The notes: generated by a model not told the origin, from the letters alone. DNA of 63,579 nucleotides from Anaerococcus hydrogenalis DSM 7454 (GCF_000173355.1 NZ_ABXA01000037.1:1-63579), one strand, 5' to 3'. Shown: positions 46,482 through 57,232, counted from the stretch's first letter. Numbers and translations: made by a program.

Positions 46482-46516
46482 AAGAAAATATTTTTATAAA
46501 CTGAAAATATTTTCTT
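46482..46516. promoter_or_regulatory. Candidate RpiR operator before the GH4-PTS operon
   Basis: An inverted repeat AAGAAAATATTT (46482-46493) / AAATATTTTCTT (46505-46516), 12 of 12, lies between the RpiR-type gene and the GH4 gene. Placement suggests binding by the neighbouring regulator, with sugar phosphate as signal. Confidence 0.55.
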
Positions 46517-47259
46517 AGTTTCTATTTTTCAATATTAAATCTATAATTTTATGTACAAATAATAGCATAGGAGCACGAGAAGCATTATCAAAATCTACCC
46601 TATCATCTTTAGAAAGAATTACGCTGTAGGAAAGATCACTTAGCCTCGTTAAATCATTTATATTAGATCCTGTTAACGTAATTACTTTTATACCCTTTTT
46701 CTTTGCTTTCAAGGCAAGCTTTATACATTGGCTAGTATTGCCTGAATTTGAGATTATAAAAAGAGCATCATTTGATGTCATATGATCAACATAAGCAAGA
46801 GCAGTATGAGAGTCAGCAAGGTGAGTAACTGGAAGTCCCAATATTAACAGTTGAGTTACAGCATAATCACAAATTAAGGAACTCAATCCTTTTCCAAAAA
46901 AACAAACTCTCTTGTTATAGAATAAATTTATAAGTTTATTTAAATCTTGCCTATTTAACAAATCTATAGAATTATTTATATCATTAAGTCTGATAGTAGA
47001 ATAATCAATATAATTTTTAGTTTTGTTGGAATTTACCTTATTAACTAAAGAATATTTTAGTTCAATAAATCCCTTATATCCCATTTTTTTTCGCTGTCCT
47101 GGTTATTGTCGCATTTGAAACAAAACATTTTTGAGAAACTTCATCAATTGTCATATCAAGCAGTCTATCAGAATTTTTATTTAAAAATGTAAAAACATAT
47201 AACTCAGATTTTGTTAAATTTTTTATTATATTATTATTCTTACTATCCAAAATTTTCAC
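46515..47259 (-). CDS. RpiR family sugar-phosphate regulator (one-base frameshift)
   Basis: About 247 residues in two frames. The N-terminal helix-turn-helix is DMTIDEVSQKCFVSNATITRTAKK; one A fewer in the run 47084-47091 continues it with MGYKGFIELKYSL. The C-terminal SIS domain has FFGKGLSSLICDY, ISNSGNTSQCIKLALKAKKKG and ITLTGSN. RpiR proteins bind phosphosugars. It lies just upstream of and on the same strand as the GH4-GH38-PTS genes and probably represses them. Confidence 0.87.
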
Positions 47260-47347
47260 CCACTTTTATATTTTTTATTTACTTTTTATTTTATCATAAG
47301 TTTATTATACCAAGTACTTTTCCTGTTATAATTATTAATATTAGAAA

Positions 47348-47385
47348 TTAAAAACCCCTCAATCCGTATTCCAGATTTTGGGGTT
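47348..47385 (-). terminator. Terminator of the MalY-type gene
   Basis: AACCCC and GGGGTT arms with extra pairing inside, followed on the minus strand by a T-run. Confidence 0.7.
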
Positions 47386-47436
47386 AAGTCAAAAATAACT
47401 TGATACATTTTCAATTATTTTCTATAAAATATCCTA

Positions 47437-48615
47437 CTAGATCAAATTCCTATCTTTTAATTTTTCTTCTAACCTATCTAAATTTTCTTTTAGCTTTTCT
47501 TTAGGTAGGCCTAGGTTTATTCTTATATAATATTCTGATTCTTTTCCATAATCAAGTCCGTCTGCTGCCAAAAATTTTGCTTGGTGGATTAATTTTATGA
47601 AATCATCATGGCTTATTCCTAGATCTTTATAACTTAGCCAAGCCAAAAATGATGATTCTAAATCAGCTAATTTAAATCCTTTTTTGTCTTTGAAGAAATC
47701 TTTTAATAGGTCATAATTTCCCATTACAACTTTTTTCATTTCTTCTTTCCAAAGTTCTCCCTTTTCATAGGCTGCCTTTGTAGCCACCATGCCTAGGATA
47801 TTTGCTCTTTCTATTCCTCTTGATAGGTTTGTTTGGACAAATTTATTGTATAAGTCTTTATTTTCTATTATTATATTTGAACATTGAAGACCTGCTATGT
47901 TGTAAGTTTTTGATGCTGCATGGCAAATAATAGAATTATCCTTGGCATCTGAAAGATTTCCATAGCAAGTATGCTTATATCCATCATAAATTACATCAGA
48001 GTGAATTTCATCACTTACAACTATAAGATTGTTTTCTTTTGCTATTTTTGCAATTTTTTCTAATTCTTCCTTTGTCCAAACTCTTGATCCTGGGTTATGA
48101 GGATTCGATAGTAAAATTAATTTGGCCTTTTTATCTTTTGCTAATTCTTCCAATTCTTTGAAATTTATTTTATAGTTTCCACCCTCATCAATAAGCTTAC
48201 ATTTTGGTAGTTCTCTATTTTGCATCTCAACAACTTCATAAAATGGTGGGTATACTGGTGTAAATATTATTACCTTATCATTTTCTTTTGTATACGCTCC
48301 AACAGCTGTTGATAGGGCTGTTACGATTCCAGGAACGGTTACTATGGCATCTCTTTTTGGTTCATAATTATAATTTTTCTTATAATAAGCTAGGCAAACA
48401 TCTAGATATTCTTGAGTCATTCTAGAATATCCAAGTACATGACTATCTACATATTTTTTAATTTCTTTTCCAATTTCATCAGCAAGCTTAAAGTCCATAT
48501 CAGCTGTTGTCATAGGAACAATATCCGATTTTTCATCTAAACCAACACTTCTTAAACATTGGTATTTGCTTGCTTCTTCTATAAGTCTATTGTAAGTGTC
48601 TTTGAAATTATACAT
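47437..48615 (-). CDS. MalY/PatB-type PLP C-S lyase or aminotransferase
   Basis: A 392-residue fold-type I PLP enzyme. The signs are PMTTADMDFKLADEI near the start, SNPHNPGSRVWTKEEL, VVSDEIHSDVIYDGYKH, the lysine motif HAASKTYNIAGLQCS and the final YYIRINLGLPKEKL. Members cleave cystathionine or cysteine conjugates (beta-lyase) and some transaminate. It might release H2S, common in anaerobic cocci. It stands alone and divergent from the panE leader. Confidence 0.9.
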   Translation of the reverse strand: MYNFKDTYNRLIEEASKYQCLRSVGLDEKSDIVPMTTADMDFKLADEIGKEIKKYVDSHVLGYSRMTQEYLDVCLAYYKKNYNYEPKRDAIVTVPGIVTALSTAVGAYTKENDKVIIFTPVYPPFYEVVEMQNRELPKCKLIDEGGNYKINFKELEELAKDKKAKLILLSNPHNPGSRVWTKEELEKIAKIAKENNLIVVSDEIHSDVIYDGYKHTCYGNLSDAKDNSIICHAASKTYNIAGLQCSNIIIENKDLYNKFVQTNLSRGIERANILGMVATKAAYEKGELWKEEMKKVVMGNYDLLKDFFKDKKGFKLADLESSFLAWLSYKDLGISHDDFIKLIHQAKFLAADGLDYGKESEYYIRINLGLPKEKLKENLDRLEEKLKDRNLI

Positions 48616-48781
48616 TTATTTTTCCTTTACTATTTCTCTAATCTCTTTTGTCTATCCAAATACTACATTGTAATATTTTTTTATTATTAGTCTAACAATA
48701 ATTAATTTTTTTGTAAAATATCCTAGTAAAGAATATTTTATTGTAAAAAATCTTGAAATTTTTTTATTAAAATGCTTTATA

Positions 48782-49138
48782 AGTTATCTTATTATTGTTA
48801 TAATTTATATTGAGATAGTATTTGAAAGCAAAACTATACTCGTACACCATTTTATTTTTTTAAAAAATTGAGCTTATATATTTAATGAGACTCAAAATAC
48901 ACTGTTTATTAGCACGCTATTTTGTTTGTATATTTGTTAAATTATAAACTAAATTTGGCATGCTTTTTTTTGTTAGGAGATGATAATAGATTATAGAAAA
49001 AATTGAGCTTTACTTTTTATTAGAGAGCATCAAAATGTTTACTTAAATTTAGAGAAATACTACCAAAATTTGTGGTGTTGAGTACTATCTCAATTCGTTT
49101 ACTTTTATCGAATTTTTCGATAAAGTCTGGAGGTAATT
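48782..49138 (+). promoter_or_regulatory. Conserved pantothenate leader RNA, copy 2 (panE)
   Basis: TATAAT at 48799-48804 precedes the leader, which begins with the same GAGATAGTATTT as the panD leader and matches it for about 90 nt to 48900. A terminator-like hairpin with T8 follows (48911-48971), then AGGAG. A degenerate second copy of the second stem (AAAAAATTGAGCTT, 48997-49010) is next. Then GTGGTGTTGAGTACTATCTC (49072-49091) resembles the panD-panC junction. ATTGAGATAGTA (48809-48820) is fully complementary to TACTATCTCAAT (49083-49094). TTATCGA...TCGATAA lies before the panE ribosome site. Confidence 0.65.
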
Positions 49139-50050
49139 TTGAAAATTGCTGTTATTGGTGCAGGCGCTATGGGGTCTTTGTTTGCTTCTTATTTGTCAAA
49201 AAATAATGAAGTTTTTCTTATCGATCATAGATTAGAAAAGATTGATAAGATTAATAAATACGGGATAGAAGTTGTTGAAAATGATAATTCTAGTCATTTT
49301 TATAAGGTTGCTTCCTATATGTATAATGAAAATTTGCCTGTTGCTGATATGATTTTTTTGTTTGTAAAATCTATCAAAAATTTAGAAGTTTTAGAAAATA
49401 TTTCCCACATAATTTCTGATAAGACTATTCTTGTAAGCCTTCAAAATGGTTATGGAAATGATAAGGATTTAGAGAAATTTCAAGATAAGAAAAATCTTGT
49501 TATTGGTTCTACCACTCATGGTTCAACACTTCTTTCTTATGGGAAAATTTTTCACGCAGGTAGTGGTCTTACATTTTTGGGTGAAAATGATTTTAATAAA
49601 AAAAGTCTTGACCTTGTAAAGAGTATTCTTTTTGCTTGTGGCTTTGACCTTGAAATCAGTCAAAATATAGAAAAGTTAATGATTGAAAAGTTGTTTATCA
49701 ATATCGGTATAAATGCCATAACTGCCTTGGCTGATAAGGAAAATTCTTGTATTTACAAAAATTCTTATGCAAAAAAAATCTCCAAGCTTCTTGTTTTTGA
49801 GGCTTGTCAAGTTTTTAATTTGTATGGATATGGTTTTAATAAAGAAGAAATTTTTGATAGGGTTATTGAAACTTCAAGAAAAACTGGGAAAAATACTTCT
49901 TCAATGAGGGCTGACCTTTTGAAGAAAAAAGAGAGTGAAATTGATAAGATCAATAAGGTTATAATTGATAAGGCTAGGGAAAAAAATGTAAGCTGTCCTT
50001 ATAATGAGGCTATAACTTTGTTGATAAAAGCTAAAGAGGGAGAAATATGA
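49139..50050 (+). CDS. panE: 2-dehydropantoate 2-reductase PanE
   Basis: 303 residues. The NADP-binding start is IAVIGAGAMGSLFASYL; later motifs are SLQNGYGNDKDL, GSTTHGSTLLS and the catalytic lysine region IEKLFINIGINAITAL. It reduces ketopantoate to pantoate. Translation starts at TTG with GGAGG nine bases ahead. The stop overlaps the panB start (ATGA), so the two are coupled. Confidence 0.93.
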   Translation: MKIAVIGAGAMGSLFASYLSKNNEVFLIDHRLEKIDKINKYGIEVVENDNSSHFYKVASYMYNENLPVADMIFLFVKSIKNLEVLENISHIISDKTILVSLQNGYGNDKDLEKFQDKKNLVIGSTTHGSTLLSYGKIFHAGSGLTFLGENDFNKKSLDLVKSILFACGFDLEISQNIEKLMIEKLFINIGINAITALADKENSCIYKNSYAKKISKLLVFEACQVFNLYGYGFNKEEIFDRVIETSRKTGKNTSSMRADLLKKKESEIDKINKVIIDKAREKNVSCPYNEAITLLIKAKEGEI

Positions 50051-50874
50051 AAAAGAAAATGTCCGTACTTGATTTTAAAAAGTACAAGGAAGAAAAAGAA
50101 AATTTGCTTATGTAACTGCATACGATTATACAATGGCATCAATCGTTGATGAAAGTGATGTTGAAGTTATTTTGGTTGGAGATTCTTTGGGAATGACCAT
50201 GTTAGGATACGATTCTACAGTCCCTGTTACAATTGAAAATATGATCCATCATGGAAGGGCTGTTGTAAAAGGGGCGAAAAATACTTTTATTACAGTTGAT
50301 ATGCCTTTTGGATCTTATGAAGTTTCTAAGGAGAAAGCTGTAGAAAATGCTGTAAGAATTTTTAAAGAAACCGGCTGTGATTGTGTGAAACTTGAAGGTG
50401 GTCTTGAATATGTTGATACAATTAAGGCAATAATTAATGCAGGAGTTCCTGTAATGGGGCATATTGGTCTTACTCCTCAATCTTCAACCATGCTTGGTGG
50501 ATTTAAGGTCCAAGGAACTACAAGAGATTCTGCAAAAAAAATTAATTGAAGATGCCAGGGCCTTGGAAGAAGCTGGTTGTTTTTCTATAGTTTTGGAATG
50601 CGTTCCAAGCATTGTTGGAAAGAAAATTTCTCAAAGCGTATCCGTTCCAATTTTAGGAATTGGTGCCGGAAAAGATGTTGATTGCCAAGTTATAGTTTTA
50701 CAAGATGTACTTGGAATGTATCCAAATTTCAAACCAAAATTTGTAAAAATATTTGCAAATGTTAGAGAAGTAATGCTAAAAGGCTTAAACGCTTATCACG
50801 ATGAATCTGTAAGTGGACAATTCCCAAGTGAAGAACATTCATTTAATAGAGATATTGATTTAAGCGATTTATAA
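50047..50874 (+). CDS. panB: Ketopantoate hydroxymethyltransferase PanB (two compensating frameshifts)
   Basis: About 275 residues once two one-base changes are corrected. It transfers a methylene group from methylene-tetrahydrofolate to ketoisovalerate. Start MKKKMSVLDFKKYKEEK runs out of frame at the A-run 50099-50102 (one A short); the corrected text is EKFAYVTAYDYTMASIVDES. VGDSLGMTMLGYDST, PFGSYEVS and GHIGLTPQS follow. A second break lies in the eight-A run 50534-50541 (one A too many); corrected, it continues SAKKLIEDARALEEAG and ends GIGAGKDVDCQVIVLQDVLG. The opposite errors in A-runs suggest sequencing artefact. Confidence 0.88.
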
Positions 50875-50937
50875 TAAAAAATAAAATTAGGCACTTTGGC
50901 CTGAATCCCTAAATATAAAATAATCTAATAATATTTT

Positions 50938-50985
50938 AAGCGGAATGTAATCTCTAAAAAGATCAACATTCCGCTTATATTTTTC
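50938..50985 (+). terminator. Terminator after panB
   Basis: AAGCGGAATGT and ACATTCCGCTT form an 11-bp stem followed by ATATTTTTC. Confidence 0.85.
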
Positions 50986-51069
50986 TTGTTTTAAAATAGC
51001 TAAGAAATTTTCCATATGTGAATTACGCAAGCAATTACCCTTTTACATTTATTATTTAAATATATACTT

Positions 51070-51923
51070 CTAACAATCAATCACACTTACAAGTAAAGAT
51101 TTGGGTCCTAGGTGGACTCCAAATACTGGTGGGACTGGCATTTCTTTGAATAGTTTTGCATTTTTTATTTCATCTTTTAATAATTCTTTCATTATTTTTA
51201 TTTCTTCAAAGCTTGACCCGCCGCCTATTGCTAGCATATATTCTTTTTTGTCTTTAATTTTTTCTTTACAATTTTTGCCATTTCTTTGAAGGATTTTTTC
51301 TTACCTATTACTTTTTTGGCAATTTTAATTTCCCCGTCTTTCATTGTAAAAATCGGGGTGAAATTTATTAGGTTTGCTACTTTCCCAATTGATTTTGGTA
51401 GTCTACCACCCTTTACAAGGTAGTCAAGACTATCTGCCCTTACAAATACATTTGCTTTTTCTACATCTGCTAGGGCCTGTTTATAGATTTGATCATAATT
51501 TTTTCCATCTATTGCATCTTGGGCTGCTTTTTTTGTTATAAAATAAAGGGGAAGGGAGGCTATTTTAGTATCTATTACATCTATTGTCACATTTTTTTCT
51601 ATATGGTCTTTTGCCAAATTCATCATGTTATTCATGCCAGAAAGTGACGATCCTATTGAAAAACAAAGAATTTTATTATAGCCTTCTTTTATATATTTTT
51701 CCAACATTTCTGTAAATTCTCCAATTCCTGGAATTGAAGTAGTCACTTTTTCTTCACTTTTTCCAAGTTTTTCAAAAAATTCTTCACTTTCTATATCAAC
51801 TTGGTCTGTGTATGTCTTATCCCCAAAGTGAATTTTGAAGGAAATTACACCAATATTATATTTTTTAGCTTCTTCAAGGCTAATAGAGCTTCCTGAGTCA
51901 ACTATTATTTTTATTTTTTCCAT
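51070..51923 (-). CDS. DegV family protein (one-base frameshift)
   Basis: A second fatty-acid-binding DegV protein, about 284 residues. MEKIKIIVDSGSSI starts it (GAGGAATAAA ahead), with TSIPGIGEF and FSIGSSLSGM as lipid-site motifs. The frame breaks at the T/A run 51258-51263; one more A gives KIVKKKIKDKKEYMLAIGGG and then the C-terminus VFGVHLGPKSLLVSVIDC, ending at 51070. Same role as the DegV at 9033, with different pocket residues. Confidence 0.87.
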
Positions 51924-51947
51924 TTTATTCCTCAATGATAATATTTA

Positions 51948-51985
51948 AAAAAAGAGCCTCAAAACAAAAAGTTTCAAGGCCCTTG
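51948..51985 (-). terminator. Terminator after gpmA
   Basis: On the minus strand GGGCCTTGAAAC and GTTTTGAGGCTC pair with mismatches and G-U pairs, followed by T7. Confidence 0.7.
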
Positions 51986-52000
51986 TCTTTTTTTATTTTT

Positions 52001-52689
52001 TTATAAATAGTATTTATCTAATACATTTAGCTCATCATCTAATTCGTAAACTAGTGGTTTTCCTGTTGGAATTTCTAAGTCCATTATATCGTCATCAGAA
52101 ATTTTTTCTAAGTGTTTTGCCATAGCTCTTAAAGAGTTTCCGTGTGCTGCAACTAAAACTGTTTTTCCATCTAATAAGTCTTTTGCAATATTGTCTGTGT
52201 AGAATGGAAGACATCTTTCAAGTGTTACTTTTAAGTTTTCAGCTACTGGGATTATTTCTTTTGGAAATTCTTTAAACCTATCTTGGCTTGCTTGTGCCTT
52301 TGCATCTTCGTCTGATAATGCTGGTGGAAGTGTATCGTATGATCTTCTCCAAATATGAACTTGTTCATCACCATATTTTTCTGCTGTTTCTTTTTGTTTA
52401 AGCCTTGAAGTGCACCATAGTGACGTTCATTTAATCTCCATGATTTTACTTGTGGAACAAATAATTGATCAGAATATTCTAGGGCAAAGTTACAAGTTTT
52501 GATAGCTCTTTTTAAAATTGATGTATAAGCAACATCAAATTTAATTCCAGCTTCTTTTATTTTTCTTCCTGCTTCTTTTGCTTCTTCTACTCCTTTTTCT
52601 GATAAATCAACATCTACCCAACCAGTAAATTTGTTGGCAAGGTTCCATTCACTTTGTCCGTGTCTTACGAAAACTAATTTTTTTGTCAT
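52001..52689 (-). CDS. gpmA: 2,3-bisphosphoglycerate-dependent phosphoglycerate mutase (one-base frameshift)
   Basis: About 229 residues. The phosphohistidine motif is [35 protein letters not shown] follows. One A is missing in the run 52391-52395; corrected, it reads [13 protein letters not shown] and continues to [18 protein letters not shown], ending LDKYYL at 52001. It interconverts 3- and 2-phosphoglycerate in glycolysis. The ATG overlaps the mreB-like stop (TAATG). Confidence 0.92.
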
Positions 52690-53738
52690 TATCTTCTCCT
52701 CATTTTTTCCTTTTTTTCAAGTTGTTTTTGCTTGGCTTTCATTGACTCATTCTTTTCTTCATCAATGTTATCAATCCATGTGAGGGCATTTGCAGTTCCC
52801 TTTATTACACACTCTCTAGGTTCTTCTGCAATTTTTACACCAATTTGCAATCTTTCCTTTATTCTTTTTGAAAGACCTAGTGTAAGCGCTCCGCCACCTG
52901 TTAAGAATATACCTCTTTCGTACAAATCTGCAGCAAGCTCTGGCGGTGTTTGTTCCAAAACATTTTTAATTCCATTTATAATTTTATCAATTGAAGGAAG
53001 AAGGCAGGCATAAATTTCTCCTACTGGGATGTAAATTCTTGATGGAAGTCCATCTTCTATCAATCTTCCAACAACTTCAATTGAATCTGTAAAGTCTACT
53101 TCTTGGGCCTTGATTTTTATCATTTCAGCACTAGATTCACCAATTAGCATCCTGTATCTTTTTCTAATATGATCTTTTATATCATTATCAAAAGTATCTC
53201 CAGAAATTTCTATTGAATCGCTTGTTACAATTTGTCCCATAGAAACTACAGCAATATCGGAAGTTCCCCCTCCGATATCTATAACCATATTTCCCTTTTC
53301 ATCTGTAATATCTATATCCGCACCAATTGCTGCTGCAAGAGGCTCATCAATCAAATAAACTCTGTGGGCCCCAGCATTTTCTGCCGCTTGAAGGACAGCT
53401 CTTTTTTCAATTTGAGTCGCCTTACTTGGAACACAAATCAAAAGATCTGGTTTGAAAAAGGACTTATCCATAGATTTTTTTAAAAAATATTTTAACATCT
53501 CTTCTGTTGCTTTAAAGTCAGCGATAACTCCATCTTTTAACGGCTTTAAAGCTACTACATTCCCAGGAGTTCTGCCCAATATTTTTTTGGCATCCTTTCC
53601 AACTGAAAGTATTTTTCCAGTAAGAGTGTCTTTTGCTATAACTGAAGGTTCTTCTAAACAAATTCCCTTATCTTCGACGAAAACTAGGACTGAGGCTGTT
53701 CCTAAATCTATTGCAACACTTTTTCTAAACCTTGACAT
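52689..53738 (-). CDS. mreB: MreB/Mbl-type actin-like protein
   Basis: 349 residues of the bacterial actin family. Phosphate-1 is [13 protein letters not shown], phosphate-2 [14 protein letters not shown], the adenosine motif [14 protein letters not shown]. The C-terminus carries an extra Lys/Glu-rich tail ([20 protein letters not shown]). MreB-type filaments guide wall synthesis. mreC and mreD are absent nearby. If the cell is a coccus, a function other than rod shape is likely. Confidence 0.9.
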   Translation of the reverse strand: MSRFRKSVAIDLGTASVLVFVEDKGICLEEPSVIAKDTLTGKILSVGKDAKKILGRTPGNVVALKPLKDGVIADFKATEEMLKYFLKKSMDKSFFKPDLLICVPSKATQIEKRAVLQAAENAGAHRVYLIDEPLAAAIGADIDITDEKGNMVIDIGGGTSDIAVVSMGQIVTSDSIEISGDTFDNDIKDHIRKRYRMLIGESSAEMIKIKAQEVDFTDSIEVVGRLIEDGLPSRIYIPVGEIYACLLPSIDKIINGIKNVLEQTPPELAADLYERGIFLTGGGALTLGLSKRIKERLQIGVKIAEEPRECVIKGTANALTWIDNIDEEKNESMKAKQKQLEKKEKMRRR

Positions 53739-53746
53739 GGCCTCTC

Positions 53747-54916
53747 CTATTTATTTTTTAATTTATCAACTTGGTCTAATTTTTCCCAAGTAAAGTCTTG
53801 GTCATTTCTTCCAAAATGTCCATAAGCTGCTGTTTTTTTGAAAATTGGTCTTTGTAAATCTAATTTGTCAATTATTGCTTGAGGTCTAAAATCAAAAACT
53901 TCTTTTACGATTTCTGATAATTTTTCATCTTCATATTTACCAGTTCCAAAACTATCTACATAAATTGAAAGTGGTCTTGCAACTCCAATTGCGTAAGCTA
54001 CCCCTATTTCACATTTTTTACAAAGTCCTGCTGCTACCATATTTTTTGCTGCATATCTTGCCATATAAGCTGCTGACCTATCTACTTTTGTAGCATCTTT
54101 TCCAGAAAATGCTCCTCCACCAGATTTTGAATATCCACCGTAAGAATCTACAATTATTTTTCTTCCTGTAAGACCTGAGTCACCTTTTGGTCCGCCAACT
54201 ACAAATTTTCCTGTTGGATTTATATAATATTTTGTATCATCGTCGATGTATTTTGGATCTATTACTTCTTTGATTACTTTTTCAATTACATCTTTTTTAA
54301 TTTGTTCAAGACTTACATCTTCTGAGTGTTGGGTTGAAATAACTATAGAGTCTACTCTTTTCAAAACTCCATCTTCATATTCAACTGTAACTTGGCTTTT
54401 GCCATCCGGTCTTAAGTAATCAAGAATTTTTTCTTTTCTAACATAAGTTAATCTTTGGGCAAGTTTTTGAGCATAAACAACTGATAGTGGAAGGTATTCC
54501 TCTGTTTCATCATCTGCATAACCAAAAACCATTCCTTGGTCACCTGCTCCAATTTTGTCATATTTATCATTTGTTGATTTATAATCCATAGAATCGTCAA
54601 CACCTTGGGCAATATCAGGTGATTGTTCTATAAGAGATGTTAATACTGCAACATTTTGATAGTCAAATCCTAATTTTGGATCATCATAACCTATTTCTCT
54701 TATTGTCTCTCTTGCTATATTTTCTATTGGGGCATAGGCCTTTGTTGAAATTTCTCCAACAACCATTACAAGCCCTGTTGTTGTTACACATTCACAAGCT
54801 ACCCTTGAGTTTTTATCTTGTTTTAAACATTCATCCAAGATGGCATCAGATATTTGATCGCATACCTTATCTGGATGTCCTTCTGTTACTGATTCTGATG
54901 TAAATAATTTTTTCAT
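53747..54916 (-). CDS. metK: S-adenosylmethionine synthetase
   Basis: 389 residues. Highly conserved motifs are [54 protein letters not shown] and [12 protein letters not shown]. It makes S-adenosylmethionine from methionine and ATP. It is the first gene of a unit with mreB-like and gpmA. The 53 bp upstream leave no room for a SAM riboswitch. Confidence 0.97.
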   Translation of the reverse strand: MKKLFTSESVTEGHPDKVCDQISDAILDECLKQDKNSRVACECVTTTGLVMVVGEISTKAYAPIENIARETIREIGYDDPKLGFDYQNVAVLTSLIEQSPDIAQGVDDSMDYKSTNDKYDKIGAGDQGMVFGYADDETEEYLPLSVVYAQKLAQRLTYVRKEKILDYLRPDGKSQVTVEYEDGVLKRVDSIVISTQHSEDVSLEQIKKDVIEKVIKEVIDPKYIDDDTKYYINPTGKFVVGGPKGDSGLTGRKIIVDSYGGYSKSGGGAFSGKDATKVDRSAAYMARYAAKNMVAAGLCKKCEIGVAYAIGVARPLSIYVDSFGTGKYEDEKLSEIVKEVFDFRPQAIIDKLDLQRPIFKKTAAYGHFGRNDQDFTWEKLDQVDKLKNK

Positions 54917-54969
54917 CTTAACTCCCTTCTTTTAAGGATAATTATACCTTAAACTGTTTCTTTTTTATT

Positions 54970-55440
54970 TTATTTTTCTAATAAAACCACAGCTCTTGCC
55001 TCAATTCCTTCTCCACGTCCTGTGAAAGATAATTTTTCTGAGGTTGATGCTTTTATTGATACATTTTCTATATCTGTTTTTAAATGTTTGGCTAATTTTT
55101 TTTGAATCTCTTCTCTTTTTGGTGAAATTTTTGGCATCTCACAAATTATAACTGTATCCAAATTTCCAATTTTATAGGATTTTTCCTCCATTAATTTTAC
55201 CACCCTATCGAGAAGTTTTATGGAATATATATCCTTATATTCATCATCTGTATCTGGAAATAAATTTCCTATATCAGGAAGGTTTAAGGCTCCAAGTATT
55301 GCATCCATTATGGCATGAACCAAAACATCTGCATCCGAATGGCCCAAAAGTCCCTTTTCATATTGAAATTCTACTCCCCCAAGGATTAATTTTCTATTTT
55401 CTACTAATTTGTGAACATCATATCCTAATCCAATTCTCAT
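54970..55440 (-). CDS. ispF: 2-C-methyl-D-erythritol 2,4-cyclodiphosphate synthase
   Basis: 156 residues. Metal ligands are in GLGYDVHKL (Asp8, His10), GHSDADVLVHAIMDAILGA is the signature, and DTDDEYKDIYSIKLL and STSEKLSFTGRGEGI close the active site. It is a non-mevalonate isoprenoid pathway enzyme. Directly after ispD. Confidence 0.96.
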   Translation of the reverse strand: MRIGLGYDVHKLVENRKLILGGVEFQYEKGLLGHSDADVLVHAIMDAILGALNLPDIGNLFPDTDDEYKDIYSIKLLDRVVKLMEEKSYKIGNLDTVIICEMPKISPKREEIQKKLAKHLKTDIENVSIKASTSEKLSFTGRGEGIEARAVVLLEK

Positions 55441-56130
55441 CTAATCCTCCAAAAATCCTCTAGCAAATATCAAATCTTCCGGTGTTGTAATTTTTATATT
55501 AGAATATTCCCCTTCAACTACCTTGATTTTATCCTTGCTAAAAATTTCAAAAAGCTGGCTATCGTCTGTTATAGTAAGATCACTTTTTGTGTATTTTTCG
55601 TAATAAGATAGGATCATCTCCTTATCAAAAGCCTGGGGTGTTTGAACGTTGTAGACTTCTTTTCTAAGTGGCGTATTTTTTACCAATAAATCTTCTCCTA
55701 CAATTTTTACCGTATCTTTTGACTTTACTGCACTTATTACAGCCTTATATTCTCTTAGCTCATCCATTATATTTTTAAATAATTTTTTGCTCGCAAAAGG
55801 CCTTACCCCATCGTGGGTTAAGACCAATTTTGAATCTTTATCTACAGCTTTTAGGCCCTCATATGTCGAAAGTTCTCTTGTTTCTTTGCCAAATACATAG
55901 GATATTTTTTTCTTGTATTTTTTTATAATATCTTTTAGGTAGTCTTCATCATCTTTTCTAATTACCACAATTAACTGGTCAATTTCTTCTAAAGATACTA
56001 CTGTATCCAAACATATTTCTAGGATTTTTCTTCCCTTTAATTCTATGTAAGGCTTGGCCTTATCTGATTTCATCCTAAGTCCATTGCCTGCTGCTGTAAT
56101 TACTGCTGATATTTTTTTATCGTCTATCAT
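55441..56130 (-). CDS. ispD: 2-C-methyl-D-erythritol 4-phosphate cytidylyltransferase
   Basis: 229 residues. The CTP-binding start is AVITAAGNGLRMKSDKAKPY, with THDGVRPFASKKLF and QTPQAFDKEMI as further family motifs. It precedes ispF with no gap, two consecutive steps of the non-mevalonate pathway. It follows the PIN-TRAM gene by 1 bp. Confidence 0.94.
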   Translation of the reverse strand: MIDDKKISAVITAAGNGLRMKSDKAKPYIELKGRKILEICLDTVVSLEEIDQLIVVIRKDDEDYLKDIIKKYKKKISYVFGKETRELSTYEGLKAVDKDSKLVLTHDGVRPFASKKLFKNIMDELREYKAVISAVKSKDTVKIVGEDLLVKNTPLRKEVYNVQTPQAFDKEMILSYYEKYTKSDLTITDDSQLFEIFSKDKIKVVEGEYSNIKITTPEDLIFARGFLED

Positions 56131-56131
56131 A

Positions 56132-57232
56132 TTATTCCTTTGCCTTTACAAAAATCATCTTCCCTGCTGATGTTTGTAAAACACTTGTTACTGTCGAATT
56201 TATTTTTTTTCCTATTAAATCTTTTCCATCTTCAACTACAACCATAGTTCCATCTTCAAGATAACCAACTCCTTGGTTTCTAGATTTTCCTTCTTTGATA
56301 ACCTCAATTTCCATCAGCTCTCCTGGTAAAACTTTGGTTTTCATGGCATTTGCCAAGTCATTTATATTTAAAACTGTAATTCCTTGTACATCTGCAACCT
56401 TATTTAAATTGTAGTCGTTGGTAAATATTTTTGCTCCCGTATCTTGGGCATATTTTAATAATTTTGAATCAACTTCTTTTATTTCCGGATAATCTTTTGA
56501 GCTTATTTCAAGATTTATATCCTTATTTTTTTTAATCTCTTTTACAACATCAAGCCCACGTCTGCCCCTTTCTCTTTTTAAGTCATCGGGGCTATCTGCT
56601 ATGTGTTGGAGCTCTTCTAGGACAAATTCTGGTATTATAAGCTTTCCTTCTATGAAGTTTATTCTTATAATATCTAAAATCCTTCCATCAATTAATACCG
56701 ATGTATCGATTAATTTTAAGGAAGTGTCCTTTGAAATTTCCTTTTTATTTTCTTTCCTGTTTGGTTTTTTAACTTCTTTTACTTTTTGAAATATTTGTGG
56801 GTACTTGTCTGGATATTTTGAAGCGATTCTCCATCCCAAAAGTCCAAAGCCCAAATAAATAATAATAGATAATAGCACAAAAATTGAATTACCAACTACT
56901 GGTAATGATAAAGAGCTTAGGGGTTTGGTTGCAAGAAAGGCTAAAATCAATCCTACAATAACTCCACTTATTCCAACTGCCACACTAAGTGGGGGTAGAT
57001 CTTCTAAGTATTTTTCTAAATTCATAAAAATATTTTCCATCATCTTGTAAATAAAGCCTGATAGAAAATAAAATATGCCTGCAAATATTAAAGCTATTAG
57101 CACATTAGCTGTTATAAAAAAAACAGAACTATCTATTGTAAAATCCACAACAGATAGTATCAATTTTACTACAGATATGCCTAGAATAGCTCCAATTACA
57201 GAAAACATAATTCGAAATATTCTATTAAACAT
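56132..57232 (-). CDS. PIN and TRAM domain membrane protein (YacL-like)
   Basis: 366 residues. Four N-terminal membrane segments (about 5-130), a PIN nuclease domain (about 172-285; acidic residues in [34 protein letters not shown]) and a C-terminal TRAM domain (about 295-360). Such proteins are common beside ispD and carD in Firmicutes. Presumed membrane-bound ribonuclease; no target is known. Confidence 0.92.
   Translation of the reverse strand: MFNRIFRIMFSVIGAILGISVVKLILSVVDFTIDSSVFFITANVLIALIFAGIFYFLSGFIYKMMENIFMNLEKYLEDLPPLSVAVGISGVIVGLILAFLATKPLSSLSLPVVGNSIFVLLSIIIYLGFGLLGWRIASKYPDKYPQIFQKVKEVKKPNRKENKKEISKDTSLKLIDTSVLIDGRILDIIRINFIEGKLIIPEFVLEELQHIADSPDDLKRERGRRGLDVVKEIKKNKDINLEISSKDYPEIKEVDSKLLKYAQDTGAKIFTNDYNLNKVADVQGITVLNINDLANAMKTKVLPGELMEIEVIKEGKSRNQGVGYLEDGTMVVVEDGKDLIGKKINSTVTSVLQTSAGKMIFVKAKE

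Noticed and set aside
54917-54969. SAM riboswitch before metK
   Set aside because: Only 53 bp separate metK from ispF and no kink-turn or SAM-I core is seen.
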